Shown here in pieces: positions 12,927 through 24,400 of a stretch of 64,000 bases of DNA; the stretch's first letter is position 1, and every line of letters begins with the position of its first letter. Source of the stretch: Styela clava (Eukaryota; Chordata; Ascidiacea; Stolidobranchia; Styelidae); the NCBI RefSeq assembly GCF_964204865.1, contig NC_135251.1, positions 31,224,943 through 31,288,942 of the forward strand, in the 5' to 3' direction. The notes below the pieces were generated by a model that was given only the letters and a program-made list of their open reading frames with translations, did no database searches and had not been told where the DNA came from. The position numbers were made by a program, and so were the translations under genes.

Positions 12927-14791
12927 AGTGTTGTTGGTAAGGTTTCGACGATGAGTGTTCTTTTCTATTCGATTGGAAAGTTGATCTTCACAAAATTTGG
13001 CCAATTTATCTGTTTGTTTTTTGTTGACTTTGACATCTAGTGGCAGCTTGATATGTCAAATGATTGCAGCGGTACATTGATTCGTTCTGCTATCTTCAAT
13101 GTTTATTTTTTACCATCTTCTTCGTGCGAGTATGTTATGAAATTCTAAATGATCCAGCCTTGATGTAAGCTGCTGATCGTGCTGTCGTTCAGAAGAGATA
13201 CCAATCTCTGGCGAATTTTTCGGTTGTTTAACCTGTAATGTTTTCCATTTCGTTGTTTTGCCAGAGAAACTTGGCTTGTCATAATCTTTCTAACGTCATC
13301 TTCAGTGACATTACAGAGGATAAATAAGTGCTTACTCACCTCTTTGATTTATCCAGAGATAATAGAGACTCCTAGATTCCAATGCAAGAAGAAGTAGAGG
13401 TGGTTGAATAGAGATCCTAATCTAATTTTTCTGTTTTTTGTTGTATTATAGATGGTATTTCAAGACGCATTGTCTTTAGTATTGTAGGCTACTCGTATTG
13501 AGACTAAATTGAATATATATGTTGTGTTCTGATAAGTTGGATGCTGTAGCAGTACAGGCTGCTTGAAATTCAGTGGGTCTTTCACGCTTTGGGGTACAGG
13601 AGGGACATTGCTTGATCTCGAATATGGCATTTAGCATCTCCTTGAGTGCAGTTTTGTGTTATGAACATATGCTAGCTTAGTTGACAGACTCAAACGCAGG
13701 TGATTTAACATTCCAACACCAGAGTTTTTATTGCAGGCTATGATATTATTTAACTCTAGTCAGCTGCTGGTGCACTTCTTGAATCAGATTGGGTACAAAA
13801 AAAAGTTCAAAACATTCAAAAACTACAATGAACTTTCGGGCGTTACTACTTGAAATTCCAAAAAAGCTTTTTCCATTCTCGCCCGAATGCCAACAACATA
13901 CCTTTCTGAAACTAGGGTTTTCTACTCCGGTAACAATAACAAGATGGAAATTTAACCAAGGACACATATGCACCAATGATATGGGCATTCGAGTCGAAGC
14001 ACATTAACCTTATTTTGGGTGTAACGACTTCCGATGTCGACTGAATTTTGTTATCCAATGGTACATTGCGGGGACAAGCGTTTATGCCTTGCGTATTTGC
14101 TCTGCTCCTGTCAACAGGTTTTGCATACTGAAATGTATCCCGTTTAATCAGGGATCGCGCAATGTGGCTTCGGCACATTTCGGATAAGCTTGAAGTGACT
14201 ACATCGACCTATGTTTTTATGAAAAATGGAAGAAAATGAGCGTTTGCGGGCGACTCTTTTTTTGAAAACCCTTCACGATTTTTCCACCTAACTCTAATTC
14301 TTGTGCCTCCTAGATTACTTAAACAGAATATTTACTTTTGAAACTTTTCATGGCAGGACATGCGAATTATTGAAATTATTAGACAGACAAATAGAGATGT
14401 TTCACATGAAAAAATTATTTTGGAATCCAGGCACATTTAATTGCAGCGTATGATTTGGTGCAGAAATTCAAAACAATCCATGGACGAAAACAACTAATGA
14501 AACAATCTGTTAACAATAATCTTTACACAGTAAAAGATCACATTCAAAAATTTATCAACCTAACCAAGGCCAGCCAACTGGTTGACTGATATAACAGGAG
14601 AGCATAAAAGGTTCATCCAATGACCTGAGAAAACTTTATCATAAATACTCTTAATTCAAAACAAGTTTGAAGCTTATTCACCATAGAACAAATTTATATT
14701 ATTACGATTATCCACATTGCCACACTGAAGTAGTCATAGAATAAATCTTGGAAGGCAAGAACCATCAATCTCTGCAAGACAGTCCAGCTCT
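12927..14791. other. Intergenic sequence 3' of the hAT copy and of SGTA
   Basis: No coding family recognised; the open frames (for example 13746-13988 minus and 13789-14007 plus) overlap each other and look like chance. The right part should contain the SGTA 3' untranslated region (minus strand, downstream of the stop at 14792), but I could not place a convincing AATAAA. Confidence 0.4.
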
Positions 14792-17700
14792 TCAATTTCC
14801 TTCACTCTCGGTATTATCACTAGAACCTGGTGGTCTATTCATTTGATTTCTCAAATTTTCAATCAACTCTGGATGCTGTTGCGAAACTTGGGAAGCAAAC
14901 TGCTGGCCCCTATAACAATAAATAACAAACTCTTGTTTATGGTTGAATTAAGTCTTAATATTCATCCAATAAATGATTTTATCAGGAGGAGGTTAAGAAA
15001 TGTTCCGTAATTTACTCACATTTGCAGCATATCTGATATGTCAGGTACTGTCTGAGCTGAATCACCGCTTTGTTGTGGTTCTGCACTCTGTTCTTCACCT
15101 TGTCCTCTTCCCATAAAGCCACCCATCATATTCATTGCCATTCGTTGCATGTTTGGATCGCTCATAACCTGAGAGCATAATTTAAAATTAGCTTGTGCAC
15201 GATATACGACAACTTACTGACTACTAAATGTTGAAATTAACTGATACATGAAGACATTTCAGTACAACACGAGACAAGCAAACAAAAAATAATAGCAGGA
15301 TAGAGAAAATATCTTGGGTTCATATATTACCTGTTGAGCCATGTTCATCAAAGCAGGATTTTGGAAAATTTGTGATAAATCCGGCATACCAGGTCCAGAA
15401 GTCTAGGAAAGAAAACAGATAAACTAAGAGATTTTTTATGTAAATTAAGGGTATCATAAAGAGCAAAACTTTCAATTTGACACCTTGACGATGCCCCCTT
15501 TCATCGATAAAATCATATCAAGTAGCACCGTATATTTGAATTCTGTCTGAAAGAAGCTACAGAAGGTTACAACAAGGTCCTTCAATTGCCCCTAAAAAGT
15601 ATGCAGGTAACTTAATACAATTTTTCATGGCATATGAGAGTGATATTATGCCACAGTACTTGCAACGAAATTTATATTTCCATAATTTTGGTATCAAGTC
15701 CAGGAAAATCAAAATTAAATGACAGGACTCTTAAATGAAAAGATTGAAAATTTAAAAACAAGATCAAACTGATAAAATTGCTTTCAATTAGGTGCAGCTG
15801 CTGCATTAGCTTAAACTCAGGAATGGTTCAGTATTTGAAACAATTCATATAAATTTTGTGAAATGTTACTTGCCAAACCCATACGTACCATATTTGATTT
15901 GATTTCATCTAATTTTTCCTTTGCTATTTGCATATTTTTTCTGTAACCTTCATTTGTGGGATCCAACTTCAATGCCCTTTCATAGCATTCAAGAGCTTGT
16001 TCGTAATTTTCCAGTTTAGAATATGTCAGTCTGAAGAGAATTTTGTGTATATAAATCACCTGTAAGATCAGTTGGTCATCCAGAAAAGCTGCCACTCTCG
16101 ATAGCAGTTATACCAAAAATGAGGCTTCCATAATTTAAGACAATACAAACTTCTCTATTTACTAAGAAATTCTGTGAGGGTTATTTCTCATTTGCAGAAA
16201 TCCTTCAATTTCCATAAACACCAGCATTTGACATGACGAAGATTCATTTTTTAATCATCTACATGGAAAATTATCTGACTTGAATGAAACATTTGAACTA
16301 AAAAGTTTTTCTCATTACTAGTTACTGCATAGGGTGAAATTTATATGGATTGTACTGCTAGAATAAAGGTTACATTCTGTGCAAGTGATGCGTGCAACAA
16401 TTTTAAGTGAGCCAGCTGCATTTACCTATGTCAAGTTATAACTATGATTAATAATAATTATCAATTTTTAATTATATATTTAAACAAGAGAATACGTTTT
16501 TAAGGATAAAAATACAAATGACAATTAGTTTAAATAGCAGGATGATATTCAAAATACATAGCGGAAATAGTACTAACCATCTATAATAGAATACAATTAC
16601 TCAGAGAATGAATGCATCAATAGATTGAAGAATATTTACCCCATCCGACTGTAAGCTTTGCTGTATTTACTATCAATAATTAGTGCCTTCTTACAATCGT
16701 TTAAAGCAGATTCATGGTTTTCTAATCCAGTATATGCAGCTGCCCTGAAAGTATTGAACGCCTTGAATTAGTTAATTAGGCTATTGATTTTCAATATTTC
16801 TAATAATATGAAAATAACATTAAAATGCATAAGAAAAAAAATTGTATACTTATATATATATTATACTATCAATCAAAATTTTGGTTTCTGACCCAGTAAA
16901 CGCAGCTGCTCTGGAAATATTGAATGGCTGGAATTAGTTACCATATTTCCTGGTGAATAAGTCTACCCGGTAAATAAGACTAGGCCCTGCCAATAAGTCG
17001 GGGTAGTAAAATCGCATCAACATCGGAATCTCAAATTACCATGCAATGTCTTTTGAGCAGTCGCCGCGTTTGCGCATTGGTTGAACTAGCTTATAATGAC
17101 GTTTTCTTGTAGCGTAATATTCTATCCATAATAACTACGGAAATTCAAACTGTCTTCAAATTTTAATCTAATTGTGTTCAACTCGCGATTGCGTCCACCA
17201 TGAAAGAACATTACCTAACACATAATAGGGCAACACCAAAAAAATGAAAATTAAGGTACTCGCCTGATAAGGCGACCCCCCAAAATCAGGTCAAAATTTT
17301 GGGTCTAGAAAAGGGACTTATTCGCCGGGAAATACGGTATTTATTGATTTTCAATAAATTTACTAATATGAAAACAACAATTAACATCAATGCACAAGTT
17401 GATCATTATCACAAAACTACCATAATACTATTATTCAAAATTTCAAATGTTAGAGTTTCATTAATCATAAGATTCATTTATTTAATTATAACTTTTGTAC
17501 ATAATCATGAATCGGAAGTAGTGAAAAGCAATAACATGACTTAATCATACGACGAATCCTGGCTTCTGTGGAATAGTTTAGCAATTCTTTGCAAGCAATT
17601 ATTTACTTACAACAGGACTAGTATTATTAGTTAAGTATAACATTAACAAACTAAGTGAAATTTTTTAATAATTTAACAATGTCATTCTGACCTATTGCAG

Positions 17701-19092
17701 TAATATACTGCATTCATAGAATCAACATCAATTGCTTTGGTGTAACTTGCTACTGCTTCATCAAACATTTCTTTCTTCATAAACTCATTTCCCTGTTGCT
17801 TTAATTTTTCTGCTTCAGCTTTTTGTTCTTCAGAGATTGGTTTGATTTCTTCCTGAAAATCAATATCAACTTGAAGCAATTTAGTTATATCTGAAATTCT
17901 CCAACATGCACAAGTAATTATACCTATAATTTATGTTCAAATGCAGAAATTAAATGACTTCCAACTACAGCAAGGTTTATAGACTTCATAAGCTCCTTTT
18001 CCTGTCTGCAGCAAGAAAGAAAATATAAAATAGCAAAATAAAACCGCAAACTGCACCATGTTATTGTTTTCTGTAAAACTGTATACATTTTATGAAATGG
18101 TGTCAAATCGTCAAGACTATTTTCTGAAAATATGAGAGCCATATGCAGATCTCACACAAAATCACTGCATTTGGTGGTAAAGTGCTGATTAGATGCTGCT
18201 TCTTGTCGGCTGTATGTCACTGTATAATGTACGTGTTTGTACAATCAACTGGTTGATCATGCTAAAGATGTTAGATAAATGCAAACTATAATCAGGCTTG
18301 AATATCAATGAAGAAGCAACAAAATATAAAAGGGTAACAGGGTGGTGTCTTATAAATAATTTATGATTTCATATATTATCACTCTTCTATGAATTCTGAA
18401 CATAAAAGCATCACAAAACAACTCAATTCTTCAAATCAGTGCTTCCCAACCTTTTTCAGTTCGCGACCCACTTTTATTACCATATTTTTTGTGCCACCCA
18501 CAATGAGATGTTAATTAATATATAAGAAAAGAGACAAGGTGTCCCCATGCAATTTACTATTATTAAATGCGAAACTTGAGCTGGCATATTGGATTTCATG
18601 AGATCAAGTCGAGGCTTGCTATTTTGCTACCTTTTCTTTTGAAAAAATTATCCATTTTGTGGCTTACAAGAATCAAACAAAGTTAGGACGTAAAATAAAG
18701 TATATTATTAACCCTGTTTAACTAGTATTTAAATTATATTCTCATTGGCCATAAGATTACCAATTACATGAACCGACATCTTTGCTACTGTCTACATGAA
18801 TTCAACAAATTACCAAGTTCTAAAGTTGGGAAGCACTGCTTCAAATCATTGTGCTGTCCAAACTCTGTAAGATAATTTTAGCAGTTACCTGTGGGACAGC
18901 TTTAATATATATATCGAGAAGACTTGGCTCATCACTGTCTTCCTCTGTAACGTCATAAGCCAATCTTAAACATTGAATAGATACTTCTAAGCTTTCCGCT
19001 TGTTCAGGAGTGACTTTATCCAATTCATCTTTTAAAAATCTCAATATTGAGGATACAAGTCGTGTACTACGATTTGATAAGGCAGATGCCAT
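14792..19092 (-). CDS. SGTA: Small glutamine-rich TPR co-chaperone (SGTA)
   Basis: Co-chaperone of the BAG6/GET-type pathway that captures tail-anchored and mislocalised hydrophobic proteins in the cytosol and binds Hsp70/Hsp90 through its TPRs. Exons on the minus strand: 18889-19092, 17692-17852, 16640-16744, 15889-16030, 15331-15402, 15020-15168, 14792-14909. All junctions are GT..AG with matching phases and give 316 residues (human protein 313). Domains: N-terminal homodimerisation/UBL-binding region (about 1-65, with SLEVSIQCLRLAYDV), three TPR motifs (about 80-195, for example AVYYCNR, SKAYSRMG, YEQALECYERALKLDP), then a short Met/Gly stretch (MNMMGGFMGRGQG) and a C-terminal region with GQQFASQVSQQHPELIENL. 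The start is the ATG at 19090-19092, in the right place relative to homologues. Introns contain two MITEs and a decayed partial exon duplicate. Confidence 0.95.
16880..17395 (-). repeat. Decayed duplicate of the SGTA exon 3 acceptor region, split by a MITE
   Basis: Sequence 16880-16940 plus 17338-17395 repeats about 16715-16835, which spans the beginning of the 16640-16744 exon and the adjoining intron. On the minus strand the duplicate reads AGCAGCTGCGTTTACTGG where the functional exon has GGCAGCTGCATATACTGG. The flanking GAATTAGTTA and GATTTTCAATA segments match too. The TA-flanked MITE at 16941-17337 sits inside the duplicate at the equivalent of TTAGTTA. Only the first few codons of the exon seem to be copied, so it is a pseudo-exon fragment. 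Confidence 0.7.
16941..17337. mobile_element. TA-flanked MITE, copy 1 (397 bp)
   Basis: Terminal inverted repeats CCATATTTCCTGGTGAATAA and (minus strand at the right end) CCGTATTTCCCGGCGAATAA, bounded on each side by TA (16939-16940, 17338-17339). Termini of this type with TA duplication fit the Tc1/mariner-pogo superfamily. No transposase frame. A longer copy in the opposite orientation is at 44172-45277. It lies in an SGTA intron. Confidence 0.75.
18437..18838. mobile_element. hAT MITE (402 bp) in SGTA intron 1
   Basis: Termini CAGTGCTTCCCAACCTTTTT and AAAGTTGGGAAGCACTG, flanked by the perfect 8-bp duplication CTTCAAAT (18429-18436 and 18839-18846). Contains the common 'TTCGCGACCCAC' motif of this hAT MITE type. 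It ends 50 bp from the 5' splice donor of the first coding exon. Confidence 0.93.
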
Positions 19093-19346
19093 GATACCAG
19101 TATATTTTAGACAAAGACGTTGATAATGATTTTATATTAACGTTAGACTATATTCAATTGAATAATTAGGTAACTGTAAAGGGTTTTGTAACCAATGCAG
19201 CTGCAATATCATTAATTAAAGAATGGTGAAATTATTGTTTTCCAAACTAGCACCATAAGGGTACGATTATAACATTTCTTGCAAAATTAATTCTGGTTCA
19301 TACAATTCTAAAAAATCTGTTTGCATGTGTATTCAGAGTAAGAAGT

Positions 19347-19752
19347 GGTGTAGTTTCGTACCTCAAGTACTTCTAGTGGGCGTAGCATAACAATCCTTAC
19401 CCCCACCTGACTGTGTCATCCAAAAATTACCCCACTACAACGTCACAGTGACGTAATAAGGTCCTTTAAACTATACAAACTGCCATCCAAGTCGCGAAGA
19501 CGATCACCCAAAATAGAGCAAGCTATTTCTCTTGTTTTCTCGTTGCAATGATCCCGATGAGAGATCGCTGCCGTTAGTGAGTTCTTTATCGTCGGTGCAA
19601 ATGCCTTCAGGGCTTTCGGGCAACCGTAGGTATACTTTGGCAAGCTCTGACGTGATTGCGATGTAATTTTTGTAGTCAGGTTGGGTTAAGATTGATGGGG
19701 CAAAAATCGTTATGCTGCACCCACTATTAGTACTTGAGGTACAAGAGACCCA
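19347..19752. mobile_element. MITE family M, copy 1
   Basis: Left end TAGTTTCGTACCTCAAGTAC followed by GGGCGTAGCATAAC; right end CGTTATGCTGCACCCACTA...AGTACTTGAGGTAC, giving long imperfect inverted termini. The interior, about 19480-19680, matches copy 2 at 20374-20782 in the same orientation. No transposase; superfamily unknown. It lies about 250 bp upstream of the SGTA start codon. Confidence 0.65.
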
Positions 19753-20373
19753 GAGTAACTTTGGTGACCATCATGGTCTATATTAAGTAACACAGACAAA
19801 TACAAAAATAGCACAGAATATAAAAATATCATCAGTAAAATACCACAATGATGTGAATCAAATTCATAGTAAACCTCATAGGACTGAAAAAAGGGTTCCT
19901 CATAGCTCACAGGTCCTTTTTATATCAAGAGAACATAAGTGAGAAAGTATGGAATCGGAGATAACCTGTCATAAACAGTATCTGGGAATCGAATGATGAT
20001 TGTAACAAGATGTTGTTTGAATTTCTACATCTCCTGATAAACAACCACAGATTTTTTTTCCTATTGAGTGCTTCGAATGAGGGAATGTTCCCAGATATCA
20101 TTCTTTGACGGACATTCTCAGATCTAGAAATGCACTGAATTATGCAAAAGCATTATTGTATGAAATTTTAACTTTTTGTTATAATTATGATCATTGAAAA
20201 ACTGTGGTAGTAAAACAATTGTAGGGGAATCGAGCTATAAAATAAATTAATTTATATTGACATTTCAGGTCAAGATCATCTTTGAGATCATTGAAAAGAA
20301 AAAACCAAGATATTTAGTGGATGCAATGTATACTAATACAGAATTACAAAGTTTGATATCAGGTAGATTAACC
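19753..20373. other. Spacer between two family-M MITEs
   Basis: AT-rich sequence with no recognised gene or further repeat. Confidence 0.35.
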
Positions 20374-20782
20374 GGGTCTAGTGTAGTTTCGTACCTAACG
20401 TAATCCTGGTGGTCGTAGCATAACAATTTTTGCAATTTACATAGCAACGGAGTAATAAGGCCCTCAAAACAAAACAAAACAAAAACTGTCATACAATACA
20501 CGCAGACGATCACCAGATATCGAGCAAGCTATTTCTCTCGCTTTCTCACCGTAACAATCCCGATATAAGAGAGACCGGTGGCGTTAGTGAGTTTGTTACT
20601 GTGGGCGCATTTCAGACGATCGTAGCTATAATTTGGCAAGCTCTATGATGTGATTGTGATGTCCTGTTGACATAATTTTTGGATGACATAGTCAGGTGGG
20701 GGTTAGGAATAACATGTGCGAAATTCATCATGCTACGCCAACCGGAAGTATTTGTGGTAGCCTATTAAACTATACTAGACCC
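20374..20782. mobile_element. MITE family M, copy 2 (409 bp)
   Basis: Termini GGGTCTAGTGTAGTTTCGTA and (minus strand) GGGTCTAGTATAGTTTAATA are clear inverted repeats. Interior shares AGCAAGCTATTTCTCT, CGTTAGTGAGTT and TTTGGCAAGCTCT with copy 1. No clear target duplication and no coding capacity. Confidence 0.75.
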
Positions 20783-21910
20783 AACAATTATACACATCGC
20801 TCTTTTATTTCCCACTGGATAATATTTAGAAAGTTGAAAAAAAAATATTATCTTCATTATTTGTGGCCCGCGTCACATTCGAAGAGTAATCGAAAAATCG
20901 CATTTGGTGTTGTTTCGTCATAAAATAAACCAGAAATATCACTATAATGTCACTGAATTGACTAGTGTCAGAATGTTATGGCTAGCTAAGGCAACTAGCG
21001 AAGTTGAATGCTTGACACGTTGACAGTCTAAATTGTTGTCTAGCTTTCTATTTTTTTGGTCGGGAATATATGCTAACAATTTTGGCATCATGGAAAACAA
21101 AAAATAGAATGCGAATTCTATTAGCCTAGATTGGCTATGCTTGATGACTAAATATCAATGTTATGGCCTAACAATAAAATTCACGCTGGGTTTTTTTTTT
21201 GCGAACAACCTAAACAGTATCAGAGTATTACAAAAAATGCTGCCTATATGTAAGAAAGTTTAGTAATTACCGTACCCTCCTGTACCTCACATTCGGTAAT
21301 CAATCAATCTGCAGTTATTTTTGTTTTAAGTTATCAACAATAACATGAGTTTGAAAAGAAAGTTGACAATGCAAACAGATTTTCAACTGGATGTGGGAGG
21401 GAAAATACCATAATGCTTGTTTGATATGTCGGCAAGTTGTGTCGGTAACAAAAGAATTGAATTTTAAAGAGCCTTTCAAAATCTTGTGTCTAACTGAGTA
21501 ATGACAGAATGAGCTTAAGTACTGGAATTGGTCTGCTGGTGCTGAAGTAACGGTTAAATACCCCCAAACACAAATATGGTGTGAAAATGAATGCTGTAAG
21601 TGCTCAAATAACGCCAAACCAAAATGTGATGTGAAAATACAACCCAAATTTACGCCACTAGTGGTCGAAAATGACCAATTTTAGAGCACGAAACCTCTTT
21701 CTATTTCAGGAAAAACGGAAGCATATGGGGAGGTTAAAATAAAGATAGAGCCGTGAAAATTGGAGTGGGAACAACTTATATTCTCTCCTATTCGTCGCCG
21801 GAGTAATGAGTCTCTATCTTTATTGCATCGCAGATAATTCCACGTGTGAAAAAGGGCGCTCGCGATTTCCACTTTGGTCACATTTGCGATCAAGTAAAAA
21901 TGGTGACCGT
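20783..21910. other. Intergenic sequence, no gene recognised
   Basis: Contains a 110-codon minus-strand open frame (21315-21647) that resembles no family I know and lacks supporting features. Confidence 0.35.
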
Positions 21911-22080
21911 ACATTTGAACCCATGTACATTTGAACCCATGCGTATATCCACAGGTTCAATCTATATGCGGGTGCTAAAACCCATGGGTTAGGGTTAGTA
22001 TGGGTTTAACTATCCGTGAAACAAAAAAAAATTCCATAGGTGCAATTGTCATGGGTTCAAATGTACGTGGGTTCCAATGT
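21911..22080. repeat. Small foldback element (about 170 bp)
   Basis: Starts ACATTTGAACCCATGTACAT and ends with the reverse complement in the form ATGGGTTCAAATGTACGTGGGTTCCAATGT. Each arm holds two copies of a 'CATTTGAACCC' unit. No target duplication identified and no coding capacity. Confidence 0.6.
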
Positions 22081-22557
22081 AATGGAACCAGTAAAAATGT
22101 ATGATCGAGACCCGAGTGAAAGCCCATTTACTTCGAATGGTGTAGACCAGTGATTCCCAAAGTGGGCGATATCGCCCCCCGGTGGGCGAAAACGATACAC
22201 AAGGGGGCGAAAAAGTTGAAGGGGGCGATTTCGCGTAATCTGTTTTTGTTCTGCGCATCGTGCACTTAATTCTGTACTCTGTGTGCATTCGCACGCTTGA
22301 ATCACGTGGGCGATTATCACACGCAAAAGGATTGCTGGACTCGTCATCGCAGTAAGGTACGGTAGTTTGCGTATCCCAGTGGTCGGTAAAATGATTTGGC
22401 CCGGATGATTCACTGAATAGACCTTTCCCCGACCTTTGACCGCAGAAAATTTTTCGTATACTTTACCATTTTAAAATTTTCGGTGCTTAGTTTAAGAGTG
22501 GGTTCGCGAGTTTGGTGCCTGTAAAATGGGGTATTTGTTTCAAACTATCCTCTAATT

Positions 22558-24072
22558 CATAGGTTCTCAAAGTGCTCCGTACGGAGCCCCAGGGCTCCGC
22601 GAGAGAAACCCAGGGGCTCCGCGAGCTATTCGATTACTTTTCAAAATACTGACTAATTTTGTAACTGTTCAAAGAAGCAATAACAGCTTTGATAAAATCT
22701 GACAACAATATAGCCTTGAAATATGGCACAGGGGCGGAATTTAAAAATGACATTATTTATAAGCAGGAGCGCAGCCAGGATTCTTAAGAGGGAGGTGGTT
22801 GAAAATTAGAATCGAAAATTTCCGCGCAACATTCGCGATTAAAAAACGGATACCGGGATTTCTGTTGCGTAAAATATTCAATCCATGACCGATGCCAGCA
22901 TTTAAAGTGTCTTGTCGTTATAATGTAATTGTGTTCATTTTTACTCACCTTTGATTCGAAATTACTATTAGGATTACTAAAATGAAAGAATACTATTCTA
23001 AAATAACATAAAATATGTGATAAACTGCCAACTATAAATAAATTGGAGTCGTATTTTTGCGATCTTGGGGTTTGTCAAATTTGATTTGTTCTTTCGCACT
23101 TGAGATTATATTTAAGCAAGATATCGCCGTTTAAAAAAACACAATGTCTGGGCAAAATACGAACAATTGAAATCTATTTTATTGCATTCGGCTCCATCAG
23201 TAGTTTTAGAATGAAAATGGTACATCGCGGATCGCGCGCACAATTGATTGCGTGCGGTTCCGTCGGCAGTTTCAAAATGGGAAAAAAAAAATACATCGCA
23301 CGCACCATTGACTGTGTTTCGATTTTGCAGTTACTACGATGAAAATCTAACATAACAGCAAATTTTGTGATTTACGATGTCTATGAAAGCGTTTTCAATC
23401 TACGGTGAGTCTGCTGAAACCAAACGTGTGATCTTCCATTTTAAGTTTTAGTTTTAATATTTTAGAATGCCGCTTTTCAATCAAGAAATTTGAGTTGCGG
23501 AATTACCTCTTAATTAATTATTATTTTTAGCAGTTCGTCGCCGATGACTATAAAATGGTAATATATTTTTCACATTGAACTAATAATTCCCCACGAGAAC
23601 AAAAAAGCAATTAACGTCGTCATTGTGTAACAATACATGTATATGCCGAGGGAAATTTTTGATTTAGGGAGAATAAACAACGGCGTAAAGATGTAGGTTC
23701 AAAAACACGCCGCCATGCTGAGGAAAAAAATCGGCGATTGTAACAAAATGCAATCGCGCACATTATTAGCGGCATTTTGGGTCTTCCAAAAATGTCAAAA
23801 GGGAGAAGATTCGACCCCTAATTTATTAGTATGTTTGTCAAGTGTGAAATTTACAGCTTTAGTATATATAATTTATGTTTGAAATTTAGATTTATTTATG
23901 ACTCGTATTAACCCTATCAAAAAAGGTTCAGCATTTAAATTGAGTAAAGTACTTTTAACTTGCTCAGGAATATTAATCAGGAGGTAACAATTTTAACATT
24001 TATTTTGGGGCTCCGTGAATAATAGTCAACAATTTCAAGGGCTCCGCGACACCAAAAGTTTGAGAACCCCTG
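22558..24072. mobile_element. Nested hAT element (1,515 bp)
   Basis: Left end CATAGGTTCTCAAAG, right end AAAAGTTTGAGAACCCCTG, flanked by the perfect 8-bp duplication CTCTAATT (22550-22557 and 24073-24080). Subterminal 'GGGGCTCCGCGAG' and 'GGGCTCCGCGAC' segments occur at the two ends. No transposase frame was recognised. Confidence 0.9.
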
Positions 24073-24169
24073 CTCTAATTCATACCATTCAACAATCTGT
24101 TATTTAAAAGTATCGAAAAGAATTCTTGCAATAAGGAAATAAAATTCATATTCTATTCGAGAGATTTAT

Positions 24170-24370
24170 CACTGCTTTATTTTTGTATATCTTTATCAAA
24201 ATTTCAGAAACCATGCAAAAACATTCACTTCGATGCTTGAAAGTACATATTTGTGCGAACAATTATTTTCAAAAATGAAAATTACAAAGAACAAGCAAAG
24301 AACTGGGATTAGTGATGCCCATTTAGAGAATGTTCCAATCTTGGCGTGTAAAGCTATCCAGCGTGATTAG
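24170..24370 (+). pseudogene. hAT transposase C-terminal remnant
   Basis: An open stretch ending at TAG 24368-24370 encodes STYLCEQLFSKMKITKNK followed by ISDAHLENVPILA. This is the hAT dimerisation region of the 'GSTYxCEQxFSxMxxxKxKxRSrLtDxHL' class. The rest of the protein is absent. Confidence 0.8.
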
Positions 24371-24400
24371 CAACAAGACAGTATCATAATAAATGTCATT

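Larger units (their letters stand above)
22148..24400 (+). mobile_element. Decayed hAT transposon, interrupted
   Basis: Begins CAGTGATTCCCAAAGTGGGC with repeated GGGCGA-type segments, a typical hAT 5' end. The C-terminal transposase remnant at about 24170-24370 fits as its 3' part. The right terminal repeat was not found and almost all of the transposase is missing. A younger hAT element (22558-24072) occupies the middle. Assigning the 5' end and the coding remnant to one element is an inference from their order. Confidence 0.5.

Noticed and set aside
12926..13060. 3' terminus of hAT copy 1 near GACATCTAGTGGCAGC
   Set aside because: Only superficially like the inverted CCGCCACTG end; homology to copy 2 already stops at about 12926.
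17968..18000. Candidate extra SGTA micro-exon (EKELMKSINLA)
   Set aside because: It would keep the frame, but it has a weak donor and no counterpart in the SGTA family. Exon 1 joins 17692-17852 directly in phase 0 and gives the expected length.
21987..22000. GGGTTAGGGTTAG, telomere-like
   Set aside because: Only two units, in the loop of a foldback element; no array.
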